From: Anagrus nilaparvatae
Taxonomy: Eukaryota > Arthropoda > Insecta > Hymenoptera > Mymaridae
DNA length: 64,000 bases
Direction: 5' to 3'
NCBI GenBank assembly: GCA_022575985.1
Contig: JAKSXM010000132.1
Location: 8,556,001 to 8,620,000, forward strand
The notes below the pieces were generated by a model. The model did no database searches and was not told the origin of the DNA. It was given only the letters and a program-made list of their open reading frames with translations. Each line of letters opens with the position of its first letter. The stretch's first letter is position 1. The position numbers and the translations under genes were made by a program. Below are positions 45,484 through 58,000 of this stretch, piece after piece.

Positions 45484-45555
45484 AGAATGGCCCAGATCGC
45501 AGGTTAATTAGCATCCGAGGCGAAGCCGAGGATGGTAAACTACGATATGGGGTAT
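45484..45555. repeat. Hairpin repeat with CGAGGCGAAGCCGAGG core, copy 1
   Basis: AAAGAATGGCCCAGATCGCA ... CGAGGCGAAGCCGAGG ... TACGATATGGGG. The outer arms are roughly inverse. It matches 58993-59069 and more weakly 61205-61270. The AACAAGGGTCGTAT phrase next to such copies also occurs by family A near 44950, so this may be one part of a larger family A element. Confidence 0.6.
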
Positions 45556-45811
45556 TTTTTTTTGTTCCCATGGACAAAACGAAATTTTTCTTTCTCAGTG
45601 GGGTGAAAACGCGTTTTTTTCGATCTCGTTGCAGGGCGAAAAAAGTGTTTTCGGCCTGCTAGGAAGAAAAATTTAATTTTTATATTTAAATTTTATTTTT
45701 TATTTTTTTTACTATACTGAGTACTGGAATATACTTGAAGTGAGTTTCTAAATGATTTTGGAGGACAGTATTGACAAAATGTTTGAATTTTTATACTTTT
45801 TTAGTAGTGGA

Positions 45812-46129
45812 TTAACCCTTTAGTGCATGAGTAAATTCCGGTTTTTAGCTTCCAAAATGCATGCGTTTTTTGGCAAAGGATGCATAAATTGAAGTTTTCA
45901 TTTTAGTTTATAGCCAATTTTCCGACGCCATATTGAATTTTCATTATTTTTGGACATCATATTCATAATCAGTGACCCCAAAAACCCCTTACCTATGTGG
46001 ATTTTTAGAAAATATTGATATAGAGCACGAAAATGGGAAAAAAAGTCATGACGAGTATACTCCTCATCATGGAAACAGTAACAACTGCGTTTTGACGAGT
46101 ATACTCGTCATACTGCACTAAAGGGTTAA
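45812..46129. mobile_element. 310-bp piggyBac-type MITE between TTAA sites
   Basis: The termini CCCTTTAGTGCATGA and, inverted, CCCTTTAGTGCAGTA (45816 onward; ending 46125) are flanked by TTAA at 45812-45815 and 46126-46129. Starting with CCC and inserting at TTAA fits piggyBac. Inside are two ACGAGTATACTCGTCA-like palindromic phrases (about 46036 and 46098) and an ATAATCAGTGACCCCAAAAA phrase related to the 138-bp satellite. Confidence 0.82.
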
Positions 46130-47218
46130 AGGTTAATTTTTTTGTTTTATGGATGAATCGAGCCTTTCCTATATATAAATACATAAATGCAGTTGTGATA
46201 AGAATTTAGGATTTAAATTTACTTGAACAAATGCAATTATACTGAAGAATTTTACATACCAAATAGGTAAAAAATATTTCTCTTGTTTAGTTTAGTTAGT
46301 TTAAAAAATTAACGATGACAAAATAAACAAAATACAAGTTATTCAGGAAAGCCAGGGAAATTTCCTTTCCAAAACCTTACGTTTCTGGTTTAGCCAAAAC
46401 CTGACCCAAAATAATTTGTCACATGCCCCTAAATGAAACTTTAACGCGTAGGTGCTAAATTATTTTTCAAATTTTTATTTTTCATATTACATTTGCATAT
46501 TTGAAAATTTAATTCGTAAATACACGCTTTAAAAAATAATTTATCACTCCTTCAAGTTTTATGCTATCAGCAAAAAAAATGTATATATTTACGTAAAAAT
46601 TTATATAATTTCTTTTTTCAATGTGAACTTTAAATAGCCCCTGGCTTTATAATACACTCAGCTATATATGGATTTTGTATAAAACTAGTAATACATATTT
46701 GTAATATGCATCTTGCAACCGTAAAATATATTTAACACGCCTTCAAAAACTCAAGTATTTAGGCATTTTTTTTTTATATTTATTTTTTAACTGGATTTAA
46801 TTATATTTAGCAAATAATTTATTGCATTTATTTTTATTTCTATTGACGTTTCATTGATTGCTCATCTATATTTAAAAAATATGTTTAAATTTAACATAAA
46901 TTTTATTATTTTTTTGGCATACCCATAATATCACTGATCTAATAAATCATTACCAAAAAACCAAAAGTAAAAAATGTTTTATTGTTAAATTTTTTTCTTT
47001 CGTCTTTAAGTTTGGAATTGATTTACATATTTTGGTATTACACTCTTTGATATTTTACATAAAATATCATGAAAAATTAATTAAAAATTCTGCCAACAGG
47101 ATGGCAAATCGGTCCTTCGAAGAATAATAATTGTTTGAAAATGAAATAGATTAAAAAAAAATGTTAGTATTTTCCATAACTAACGTCCTTAATTGGGAAG
47201 GATATCTCTTAAAGAAGT
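46130..47218. other. AT-rich stretch without a gene
   Basis: A less AT-rich patch at 46340-46460 gives no open frame. Nothing recognised. Confidence 0.4.
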
Positions 47219-47272
47219 ACACTGAAAAAAATTGCAATTGCCGCGAAAATATTCGTACTTTTTTTTCAGTGT
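47219..47272. repeat. 54-bp hairpin (ACACTGAAAAAAA ends)
   Basis: ACACTGAAAAAAA at 47219-47231 pairs with TTTTTTTTCAGTGT at 47259-47272. Probably a very short MITE derivative. Confidence 0.5.
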
Positions 47273-47480
47273 AATTCTAAATAAAAAAGTGAGGTACTAC
47301 GTCCAAACAGAAAAAAGGTGTTTTTATTTTTTGAGGCCTAACATTTTGAGACATAAATTTTCCCAAATTTAGATATCAGATCCGAGAAATCGAGTAATAA
47401 CGAATTCCCAAAAACCAGTACTTACATCCATATAAAAAAATTATGTACTACGTTCAAAATGAAAAAAAAGTGTGAAAAAA
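47273..47480. repeat. Dispersed repeat family B, copy 2
   Basis: GAGGTACTACGTCCAAACAG, ATATCAGATCCGAGAAATCG, AGTAATAACGAATTCCCAAA and ATGTACTACGTTCAAAATGA repeat the ordered phrases of 3986-4420. Confidence 0.6.
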
Positions 47481-48739
47481 ATACCAAATTAAAACATTTT
47501 TTCTGGATTTTAGTATTTATAAAATTTTATTTATATTTAAGACAAGCAGAACTTTTTTTATCATTATTTCTTATTATAAATATATTTATATTTCTAGAAA
47601 CAAATAAGTTAACATAAAATAATGGGCTCGATTACTACTAAAAATTAGTCTAATGTATTTATAACCAGAGATTAGAATATAGGCATATAATGTTCAAGTG
47701 GTTTAACTTTATTACTTATACAATTTTCTTATCAAATAAAATTTTAAAGGATATCGTAAATATTATTCAAACAAGCTTATATTAGTCCTGACTGTAATTT
47801 TTAAAAATTTACTTATTTTTGGATATTTCTTGGTATGGTTAAAAATTGCCTGTTAATAAAAAACTAAAATCTTGAAAACAAAATTAAAATTGCGACTAAT
47901 TAGTTAGTTACTAGTATATTTGAGCCCATGCAGCTGGTTTTCTGTGATTACTATCAGGAATTAAAGTGGTTGTGAAGGAGAATCATTTAATTTTTTAGAT
48001 AAACAGACTTATATTCGTGACCCTTATAATCCCAAAAACAGCTAAATTTCAAAAGTAAAATCCAGTCTAATATTTATTTTCTAAACTTGTAATGCACGAA
48101 ATAACCGGTGAAATTTATTTACAACGATAAGCTATCGAATATACGAAAAAGTAAAATATACGTAATATTTTTTATGGTTATTTGACTTAAATATTTAAAA
48201 AATTATATTTACTTGTAAATTTTTTTTTTTTTAAATACATTAAAAATAAAGAAGTAAAACAATATAAAATTGCAATAAATATCAAGTTTTTGACGTAATA
48301 TACAAGTTTTGTAATTAAAACCAGTTCACGAGTGTTCTATTAAGAGATACCTACTTTTTTAATGTTTTTCTTGCGTAACCTTGAACGATAATAAATTTTA
48401 TAACATGTAGTTTTTCTATAAATTTAGTAGTAACCTTGTAGTTTTAATTATCAATGAACTTGTAACTACATATATTTATTTTTTTACTTTTCAATTTTCA
48501 TTCATAAAAATTTTAGAATTTTTTTTCGAGTTTAAAAATTTTTCTAATTTGTGTACAAATTATTTTTTGGATATTAATATGTAATATTTCAAAAGACATG
48601 TGATTTATGTCAAAAGATAGTAAATTTTTGGGTCGTAAAAACTTACAGTCACACGTGATTTTATGTAGATAACTGATATTCTAAGTATTCTATACTTAAA
48701 TTTATAACGAACTTATCGACTATATTATAAACTTTAACT
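47481..48739. other. AT-rich stretch without a gene
   Basis: Nothing recognised. Confidence 0.45.
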
Positions 48740-48990
48740 AAAAATATTGTATATCTACTAAAAAAATTGTAAATTTACAATCGTTAGTAAATTTACAAAA
48801 AATTCTTGATTTTGCCATTTTTTTTCGTAAATCTACGAGAGGATCGTGAATTTGCAAATTTTTTTTGTATATTTACATCTGAAAAATCATAAATTTACAA
48901 AAAAAATTGTAAATTTACGATCAATCGTAAAATTACGATTATTTTTTTGGAAATTTACGATTTTTTTAGTAATTTTTTTTTTCTTCGTAT
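48740..48990. repeat. GTAAATTTAC-rich block
   Basis: Repeated TTGTAAATTTAC, CGTAAATCTACGA and AATTTACAAAAAA phrases resemble the interior of the palindromic MITEs at 23782-24189 and 53776-54204, but the CACTGTAAAAAGT ends are missing. Likely a truncated or related element. Confidence 0.4.
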
Positions 48991-49287
48991 TGCGTATACG
49001 TTTGTATTGCCACTTCGTATTTGCCACTTCTACGTATTGCCAAAAAATACGTGAGGCTCTTATGAAGCAAATTTTCGGTCTCATAAAAAACAATATTCTT
49101 TTCATGAGCTCATCAAATTTTTTTATGTAACTACTAATTTTGGGTAACTCGTTATTACTCGTTGTTCTGGGTCTGATACCTAAAATTACAAAAATTAATG
49201 TTTCAAAATTTTTGTCAGCAGAAATTTAAAAAAAATGCTATTAATTTTTTATTTTTGAATGTACAAACTAATTCACTAATTCATAAA

Positions 49288-49535
49288 TGAGTCCGTCGGA
49301 GCAAGAAGCCGACATAAAAATTTTTATTTTACTTTCTTTTTCGAACAAAATTAGAAAAAAAACACATTGAAGTGCATAAATTCGGGTACCTACGTGCCCC
49401 CCGCCTTGTTTTATGTATAAGAAAGGACCTCGTTTGCCACCCGGCGCGAAATACGTACCTGATTTTTCTAAAAAATACGAAAAAATACTTTAAATATTTT
49501 AAAGTTTATGTCGGCTTCTTGCTGCGACGGGCTCA
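49288..49535. mobile_element. 248-bp MITE with TGAGTCCGTCGGAGCAAGAA ends
   Basis: The left end TGAGTCCGTCGGAGCAAGAA plus GCCGACATAAA matches, inverted, the right end TTTATGTCGGCTTCTTGCTG plus CGACGGGCTCA, with two mismatches in about 30 bp. The interior is less AT-rich (GTGCCCCCCGCCTTG). No coding capacity and no clear target duplication. Confidence 0.68.
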
Positions 49536-52500
49536 AATCGTATCAAACTGTCAGTTAAATAAAATAAAAGTTACTTTTTTTTTTGAAGTCGAGTTATGAA
49601 TCAGGACTTGTTTTCAATAAATTTTCTTTACAACGCTGAGTAAACAAGATTTATAACTTTTAATACTATTTACTTCATTGATGTTTGATTGATTATAAGA
49701 TATATAAATAATCAAGTTAAATTTATCTTACAAGTTTTTTTTTTTATTATTTTAAATAATACTTTCGACATTTATTTTGAAAATTTCTATAGTTTTTTTA
49801 ATGCACTATGTCCAAATATTACATGCGATATTTCATTGCAACTGGAACTAGTAAATTAGATACGGGATTCTCCGCATATTCAATCACAAAAGTTTTTTAA
49901 TTATTAACTGATAAAAGCTACTATTTGGCCCAATTTTTGGACTACAAAAGAAAATGGTTCTCAATTTTTGACAAATTATTAATACATTAAATGTCTTTAT
50001 AATTATGACAACTTGTAATTATAGATACAAAATTTTACTCTGTATTTTAGAAAGATAAGAAAAATTGCAGACTATAATACACAGTCAAAAAATATTTAAT
50101 TACTAGTTTTACATCAAAAACGATCTCACATAATTTTTCTATTTTATATTTTCTTAATAATATTCATAGTGCGGAAAAGCAGCTTTGATTAAATTATTTC
50201 TTATCTAATACATAAGTGTGCATTTAAATTAACTTAAAATTGTTCATGTGAAAAAAAAACAAATTTAAATTTTAACTTATAACTCTTTTTGATTTTATCT
50301 AAATCTTTATTTAATATTGTAACTTAAAAAAATTAAGTGATTTTTATTAAAATCTAATTATTGATTTTATTTTTAATTAGTTTATCTAGTATTATTTTAA
50401 AAATTTGAAGTAACGTGACTATTTTTACGGTAAAAGGATCATATTTTATCTTGAGCTCCGATTTTTTTTCCTTGAGTATTTTTTAAATTTTATAATCTTT
50501 TAATTGGAATTTAAAAAGAGAAAATTTACTTGTAAAATTTATTTAATTTTGATTTTTTTTTAAATGAGCTATTCTATGTTAACTGGGACCAAGTTGAGTT
50601 GAAAGGTCCCGGAAATCGGTCCAAAATATTTTTTTTCTAGACAGTGGCTACAAAAGTAGTTTCTTGACACTGACGCAGAAAAATTGTAACGACCCTTGGC
50701 CATATTTTTCAGCGGGATATAGCCAGCGCCCGGAAAATAAAAAATTATTTAATTTAAAAAAAGTAATTATACCATCGTTTGTGCGTTTTTAAGACCATTA
50801 AAACGAGCCCAACCTGACGTTTTTGCGCTTTGTATTTTCCGAGAAAATGAGAATTTTCCAGAATTTTTAAAAAAACGGTTTTGTTTATTTTCATTTGTGC
50901 TTTCATCACTCCGCAAAAAAAAATTAAAAATAATTAATGAACAATTAAATATTAATTAAAATAAAAAACAACCCGCAGATATGTAGTAAACTGGAGTAAA
51001 AATTTGTTGGTAAAACCGAGCAGAGAAAAACTTCTCATGAAACATACATTATTGGTTCCGGTTTTTATTTTTGCATAATTATTATTAAAGAACAAAAAAC
51101 TTATTTATAATATAATATTTCATAAATATAACCAAAAATAAGTTTCTCTAATATTTTGTAGCTTTCTAGAAAAAACTAACTCGCAATTAAGCATATTCTT
51201 AATATGGTGAAATTTCATTCAAAAAAAATTATGACTTTTAACTCTCACACCTTTTAAAAAGCACCAGAAATTCATTCCTTCTATAAAATTTCCAAAAAAT
51301 TACAAATCTGAATGAAGATTTTCATTTTTAGCCACGTGACTTAGCGGAAAATTTGAAAATCTGAAGAACAGAAATTTTTAAAATATTATATATCCAGAGC
51401 TTTTAAATTAGAGATACAATCAGAAATTAATTGGTCAAAAATGGTATTTTGCGAATTTTTAGATATTTGAGTTAGCGTTATGTAAATCTCAATTATATTA
51501 ATTACATTCTCAAATAAGACACAGCCTATAGAATAGATTTATTTACAAAAATTTATTGATCAATAAAAATATCGATAAAATCAATAATAGATTCAAAAAT
51601 GTTTTTTTTTTACAATATCCTGTATATTATAAACTCATAATATAAATGTCGTTAAGTATTTAATTTAATTTTAAATTTATTTTTTTATAAACGTAATACT
51701 AAGTGTCATAATCAATCACGTGTGTGTTTAAACACTTTATCACTAACAGATTATCTGTTATTATTATTTTTTTTTTTTAATATCGATATGAGCCTGTCTC
51801 AGAATTGTTTTTAAAACTCGTTGGCTGGATGAAATTGACCAAATTTTCGCGCCTGATATTTAAAAAAAAATCGATTGTATTCTCGATTACCGGGTAAAAT
51901 TAGGCGAAATTTTAAAAATCTTTTTTTTGGCACGATGATCGATCCTAACCGATTTTTTTTTTAACTGTCAACTAACAAGATGTTTAAAAATATTACTTAA
52001 CAAACTCATATAAAAATAATCACAACTGTTTAATTTCACTGAAATTTCCATCGATAAATTTTTTTTTCAATAAACATTAAATTGTTAATATTAATTATTT
52101 TTATCGGGACAAATGAACAGCAGTGTCTAATAACTTTTTAATAAATGAACGATTAATTATAATAGGTACATAATCAAAACGTGTTATTATAAAAATCAAC
52201 TTTGTACATGATTAAATTACATTGAAAATTACCATTCTCTATTATTAATAAAGTACAACCTACTTTATAAATAAATTCAATTTTTTAGTTTGTTTTAAAT
52301 TTTATTTTGTATTTTTATTACTTTATGTACATGAATAAAAAATTATTATTTTATTTTTTAATTAAACCGCAATAATTATGTCAATAAAAGGAAAAAATTA
52401 ATTTACAATAAAATTTTTTTCCTGTTTAAAATATTTTTTTAAGAAAAAATAAAAAATTTTTAGATTAAAATTCAAATCAACAAAATATTGATTATACATA

Positions 52501-52597
52501 TAATCACTTCCTATGTGATTGGTCAAATATTTATTTTATAATTTTGAAAAATTGAATTTTTAAATTTTATAAAAATCTAGTACGATAAAAAAATAGA
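49536..52597. other. 3-kb gene-free AT-rich stretch
   Basis: A less AT-rich patch at 50575-50760 (GGGACCAAGTTGAGTTGAAA; GCGGGATATAGCCAGCGCCC) may be an old element fragment, but no frame is open and no inverted ends were found. Confidence 0.4.
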
Positions 52598-52904
52598 GCA
52601 GTTAAAGGAACTCGTACTAGTACATGAATGGATAAGGATTTTCTTTTTTTCACCAGTACAGGAACGACCGTATTTTAAATGGGAAAAACGTGTATAAGAA
52701 AATGCTCTAGTACCTGAGCGACCTAAAATTTTCAATTCTTTATATTTCTCAGTTACTTCAATAAGTTAATTTTTTTTAAAACTATATAGTGAAGCTTCAA
52801 CTTCAATATTCACCAGTTTTTTTTTATTTAAAACCTAAAAAAAATATGAAAAAAATCAAATTCTGAACGGTCGTTCAGGTACTGATACGAGTACCTTACG
52901 CATA
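52598..52904. mobile_element. Probable MITE with AAGGAACTCGTACTAGTACA-type ends
   Basis: The left GTTAAAGGAACTCGTACTAG and the right, read inverted, CGTAAGGTACTCGTATCAGT are imperfectly complementary over about 30 bp. Two further internal phrases, AGTACAGGAACGACCGT and AGTACCTGAGCGACC, repeat the subterminal sequence. CTCGTACTAGTACGA also occurs at 22495. Confidence 0.5.
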
Positions 52905-53773
52905 TGCTTTTACAAATTATAGCATCAATACAATTGATAAATTAGGATAAATTATGAACTCCTAATATCAGTTATTGGTTAAAATTAACCCCAAAATTTC
53001 AAAAATTTAACCTCTCAAATAGAGACTCTTAAATGACTTCAAAATTAACCTCATCCTGAAAATCCTATATTAAAAAAATTAATAATAATAATTCTCTCAT
53101 ATAATAAAAAAACACGATAAACGTGGCAAACGTGACTACATTTAAATGATTGATGTCTCTAAAATCTGACATATTAATATGTCAGTTTAAATATGTAAAA
53201 AAACAGATTATTATTAATTTGAAAATACTTAAAAATAACGACATAAATACTTTTATTTACATAAAATTAAAATATAATTTTATAGAAAATTCGTTGACAT
53301 TATATTATTACGTATTTGATTTTATTAATATCTGATATTTCCGTGTATATGTGGAAAATATGATTGACTTAAATAACAATTATTTTATAATAAATTAGGT
53401 TTTTTTATTAAATTAAATAACTTTTTTTAATGTTATATACTAAATATATCTTAATTTTTTAAATTATTTAATAATATTATTATTATATAATTAATAGTAT
53501 ATATATTAATTATAATAATTTTTTTTTATGAGAATTTTTATTTATATACTTGTTTGTTAATTTTTTTATATGTGGATTATTCCATTTAAAATTTACAACT
53601 CTTGTGTTGACGCAGATTATGCAATTAGTATTCCGAAAAAGAAGGATAGTAATGAACTTCTGGGGTAAATATTTTCCCTAGAGCGAATTTATATCCAAAA
53701 AATGTCTCCCCAAAACGTAAAAATTAGAAAATCTGCTGAAAATTAATTCTTGATGGTTACACTGGATATTAAG

Positions 53774-54206
53774 TACATTGTAAAAAGTAACTTTCTTATA
53801 TTAACAAAAAAATTAGAACATTTTCGAAAAATGAGTAAATTTTCGAAAAAATTTGTAAATATTCGAAAAAAATCATAAATTTACTAAATTTAGATATTAA
53901 CAAGAAATTCGAGTATATATTCTCGATTTTTTTTTGTGAATTCGTAAGAGAAATTGATAATTTACAATTTTTTTTCGAAAATTTTCAAAAAATAGTTGTT
54001 AATTTACTAAAAATAGTTGTGCATTTACAACATTTTTCGTAAATTCCAAAAAAAAAATCGAGAATTCTCGAATTTTTTAATAATATACTAAATTTAGTTA
54101 ATTTACGATTTTTATCGAATATTTACAAAATTTTTTGAAAATTCGCTAATTTTTCGAAAAAATTCTATTTTTTTGTAAATCTAAAAAAGTTACTTTTTAC
54201 AGTGTA
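53774..54206. mobile_element. Palindromic 429-bp MITE, copy 2
   Basis: Same family as 23782-24189. The ends CATTGTAAAAAGTAACTTTC and, inverted, CACTGTAAAAAGTAACTTTT are flanked by TA (53774-53775, 54205-54206), and the body is the same palindromic GTAAATTTACGA-type sequence. Confidence 0.8.
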
Positions 54207-54919
54207 TGAAAATTGAATAATAGAGGACTTTTTGCGTTGGTATTTACTCTTGTTATGAAAATTGTTGCCTAAGGACAAAACTGGAATATACGATAAAAAT
54301 TTAATTTTTTTTTGTCAGCAGCCAAAAATTATGTTCTTTCTACGAAGAAAAAAATACCGAAATCTACCATCTTAAAATCAAATTATTATTTTGAACCCTA
54401 TTCAGATTTGAAATATAAAACTATTTTTACAAGAACAAAAAAAATCGATTTAGGAAACCTATCGTTAATTATTTAACAAATTTTACTGGAAAAACCAATA
54501 TAATTAATAATACAAAATCTATAGTACTAAAAAAAACAATAAAATTACTAATTAAGTATAATATTAACAAATAATTTTTTTCATTGTTAATTTAATTGTG
54601 TGTACACATAAATCACTAACAAAAATTACTTAATTATGATATAATTTAAACATAATAACAAGAAAGAAAAAATGAAAGCATAATTATTTTCTATTTGATT
54701 TGGTAAAGTAGGGTCAATTTTCACAACATATATGCATATATGATAATACCTTGAAAGAAAGGAGGCCTATGTAGTATATTAAAAAAAGGTATTATATAAA
54801 AAAGTTTCAGAGAGGGGAAAAGGGGAGAGTGAAAGCTTTCAGGGCCAACATTTTTATATTATATTAAATAGAAAGAATTTTTAAAATCGTATGTATGGGG
54901 ATTTTTCGCGAAATCATAG

Positions 54920-54970
54920 ATAATATATATAGAAGTACCGACAAATATAAATGATACAGTTTCAGTCAAG
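54920..54970 (+). promoter_or_regulatory. Candidate core promoter of the Yellow-family gene
   Basis: TAATATATATAG near 54921-54932 could be a TATA box, and TTTCAGTC near 54960-54967 resembles the arthropod initiator TCAGT. The spacing (about 38 bases) is a little long. If used, the 5' UTR would be about 70 bases. In DNA this AT-rich a TATA-like word has little weight. Confidence 0.3.
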
Positions 54971-55035
54971 TTTTCATTGAAAAGTGTTGAATTTTATTGC
55001 TTAAGTACTTTTTTGGCTAAAATATTTTTTTAAAA

Positions 55036-58000
55036 ATGTCAAAATATAGTACAAGAACATTAAAGTGTATTAATTTAATATTAACATTATTAATTGTTTT
55101 TAAAGAAATTGAAGCTTACAGTAGATTTCAAAGTTCAAATGGAAAATATGGTGGTAAATTTGGAAGAGCACCGTTGTTAGAAAGATATGCATGGAAAATA
55201 TTAGATTTTGCATATCCTAATGAAAATGTTAGACAAGAAGCTATTGCTAATGGTGATTTTATACCAGAAAATGGATTACCTGTTGGTATTGAAGTTTGGA
55301 GAGATAAATTATTTGTTTCTGTACCAAGATGGAAAGATGGTCAGTTTATTTTATTTTTTTTTTAATAATTGTGGAAAATAATTATTTAAAAAAATGTTAT
55401 TCAGCAAAACATTAAATTTAATTTTAATAAAAAATAATGAGAAAGGTTTAATAAATAGGGTTTCTGGTCGGATTTTGGTTAAATACCCGAAATTAGGGGA
55501 AAAAACTTAAAAGTATCCAAATTGAAGCCGCGTACCCACATTCTAGCCATTTAAAAAGAGCTAAATTTTATCGTAAATTTTGTGATCATTTTTTCATAAT
55601 TTTTTCATCATTTTTTTGTAATAGAATTCTTGTTATGGTGAACAGACTTTTTCCTTTATTTAAATTTCTAAAAAGAAAACTTCAAAAAATTAAGAAAAAA
55701 AATTTTTTTTGAACGAAAAAATACTTTTTCTTCTGACATTTGCAACAGTTAAAACAAATTTAAAAATTATTCGCTAGTTAAAATTGAAATTTCGATTCAG
55801 TATACGACAATAAAGAAACGACAATAAACCAGGGCTAAAGTTTCTAAAGTCAATTAAAATTATTTGGCATAATTTTTAAAACAGAATCATAATATCACAT
55901 TTTATATTAAAAGTAAAAATTCAAGCCATTAGCAATCACCTGCACCAATTATAAAATATTTTTTTTCTGTTTACAACTCGTTAAATTATTTATAAATTAT
56001 TTTTTTATAAACATAAAAAAATGTAGAAAATTATAAGCTCATATTTAATAATTAAAATAATGGATTAAAAAATAAAATTGTAGAAAAAAAAATATTTTTA
56101 AATTATAGACTTAAAACTGAATTTTGTAAGATAAAATTTTTTCATATGGCAATTAAATAATTGCAAATCAAAAGTTTTTTTTTATTTCTTGGAAAATTCT
56201 CTAATTATTATGGATTGAAATAAAATACTTGTTTTTCATTTTATTAAATAAAAAGTATTTTATTATTTTTTTTTTTTATTATTTTTGAAAATAATTTTTA
56301 AAAAATTTTCAAAAAAATTAAGGGCAATTTTTTGTTAAATTTAATTTTTTTAATTTATATCATTTTATTTAATTTTATAAAAAAATGTTGTCTTGACTAT
56401 AAATAAAAAAATCTATAACTCAATTAATTAATTTTTTTTTTTTTAATTGAATTAAATTTAAAAAAAAAATATAAAAAAAAGTAAAAGTTTAATATTTATT
56501 AATGAAATATTAAAATTAATTTTTTTACAAAATTAGCTATTGTTTTTTCGCACCATGAATTCATTAAATAAAATTATTACATTTTATTACATCACCTTAT
56601 TTTTTTTCTATAAAATCCTTAGAATATTAATATTAATATTTCAATTATATGATATTTGTTTTTAGAACATTCGAAAAATTATAATTTTATATATGGGAAT
56701 TTATTTTTTATTTTTCTCATGGAATTTCAAAAAATTGGTATATAACAAATTAATAAATTTTTTATTACGTATAAAAATATCACTTTTTTTTGTTGATATT
56801 TTTTTTATATTAAATATTAATTTTTTTTTTAAATTTTAGTTCACAAAATTGGATTTAAAATACTTTTTTATAGAAAACACAGAATTAAATTTGTAAAACA
56901 TTAGTTACCACGCCAAAAATTATCTGGAACATACTCACGTAGCCAGAATTTTTTCCTGTTGAAGTTAAATCTGTTTTCACCCCTTTTTACTAAAATTTTC
57001 AAAAATTAATTAACGTGGTGTTTTTACTATTAATTCAATAATATGTACATATAAAGATAGTAAATATTTAATAATATAGTAAATAATTTTAGAACAATTT
57101 TTACATATTTTAGTGTATATTTTAGCCTCAACTGCAATACGATGACAAATACTCTTATTTTAATTTGACCGTATATAAGAAGGGTTAGGCATTTTAGAAA
57201 AGGCCTATAATTTCTCCAATCTTTTAATGTGGGTGGAAAAACATCGTCTATACCTAATAACTTGAATGGTGTTTATTCCCATAATAATTAGAATTGTCCT
57301 CATTTTTCTCCTGGGCCAAGAAACAAAGAGTTCCAGATATAAGATAAAATTTTTGCCTTATATTTTCACCCTTGTTTTCACCAAATAACTTCCGATTATT
57401 CTCAATTATTTTATTTTAGGATTTACATTTTATATTCTCTGTAAAGTACAAATTTGTATTTTAAGTTGCTTCTATACATGTTAGCTAGTAAAATAAAAAT
57501 GTAGGGCTCCATTGTATTATAATGATTGGGAAAAATTTTTCTTTTTGCCTGGATAACCAAAAAACAATGTTTTCATTTTTGGCTATTTCCGGTTTCAAGA
57601 TTAATGGTTTAAATTAAGATTATATTACTTATTTTCAAATAAGTCGTAAATGAATTTCGCCGTTATTAAATTTTGATAAAATTTTCCCAGGATCTTGTCA
57701 AAATGAATGAGTTTGTCAACAAAATTCAGATACAATTTACTAAAGAAAGGAATAAATAATATTATATCAAAAATAAATCATAAATGATAAAATCCCAATC
57801 AATGCAGGAACGGTGTCTTTATAATTTTTCATCGGTAAAATCGCCTAATAAGGATCAAAAAAATTAAATTTTTAAGTTGATTAGGAGAACTAGCTAATAT
57901 AGCCAAATTTTTAGAAAAGTTTCAGCAAATTTAATGCTATTTAACTTGATTTCAGACCAATTTGAAAAATTCAAACCACTAAAAATGAACCCAGAAACAG

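Noticed and set aside
48846..49130. 94-codon plus frame and its antisense
   Set aside because: Largely the GTAAATTTAC repeat block.
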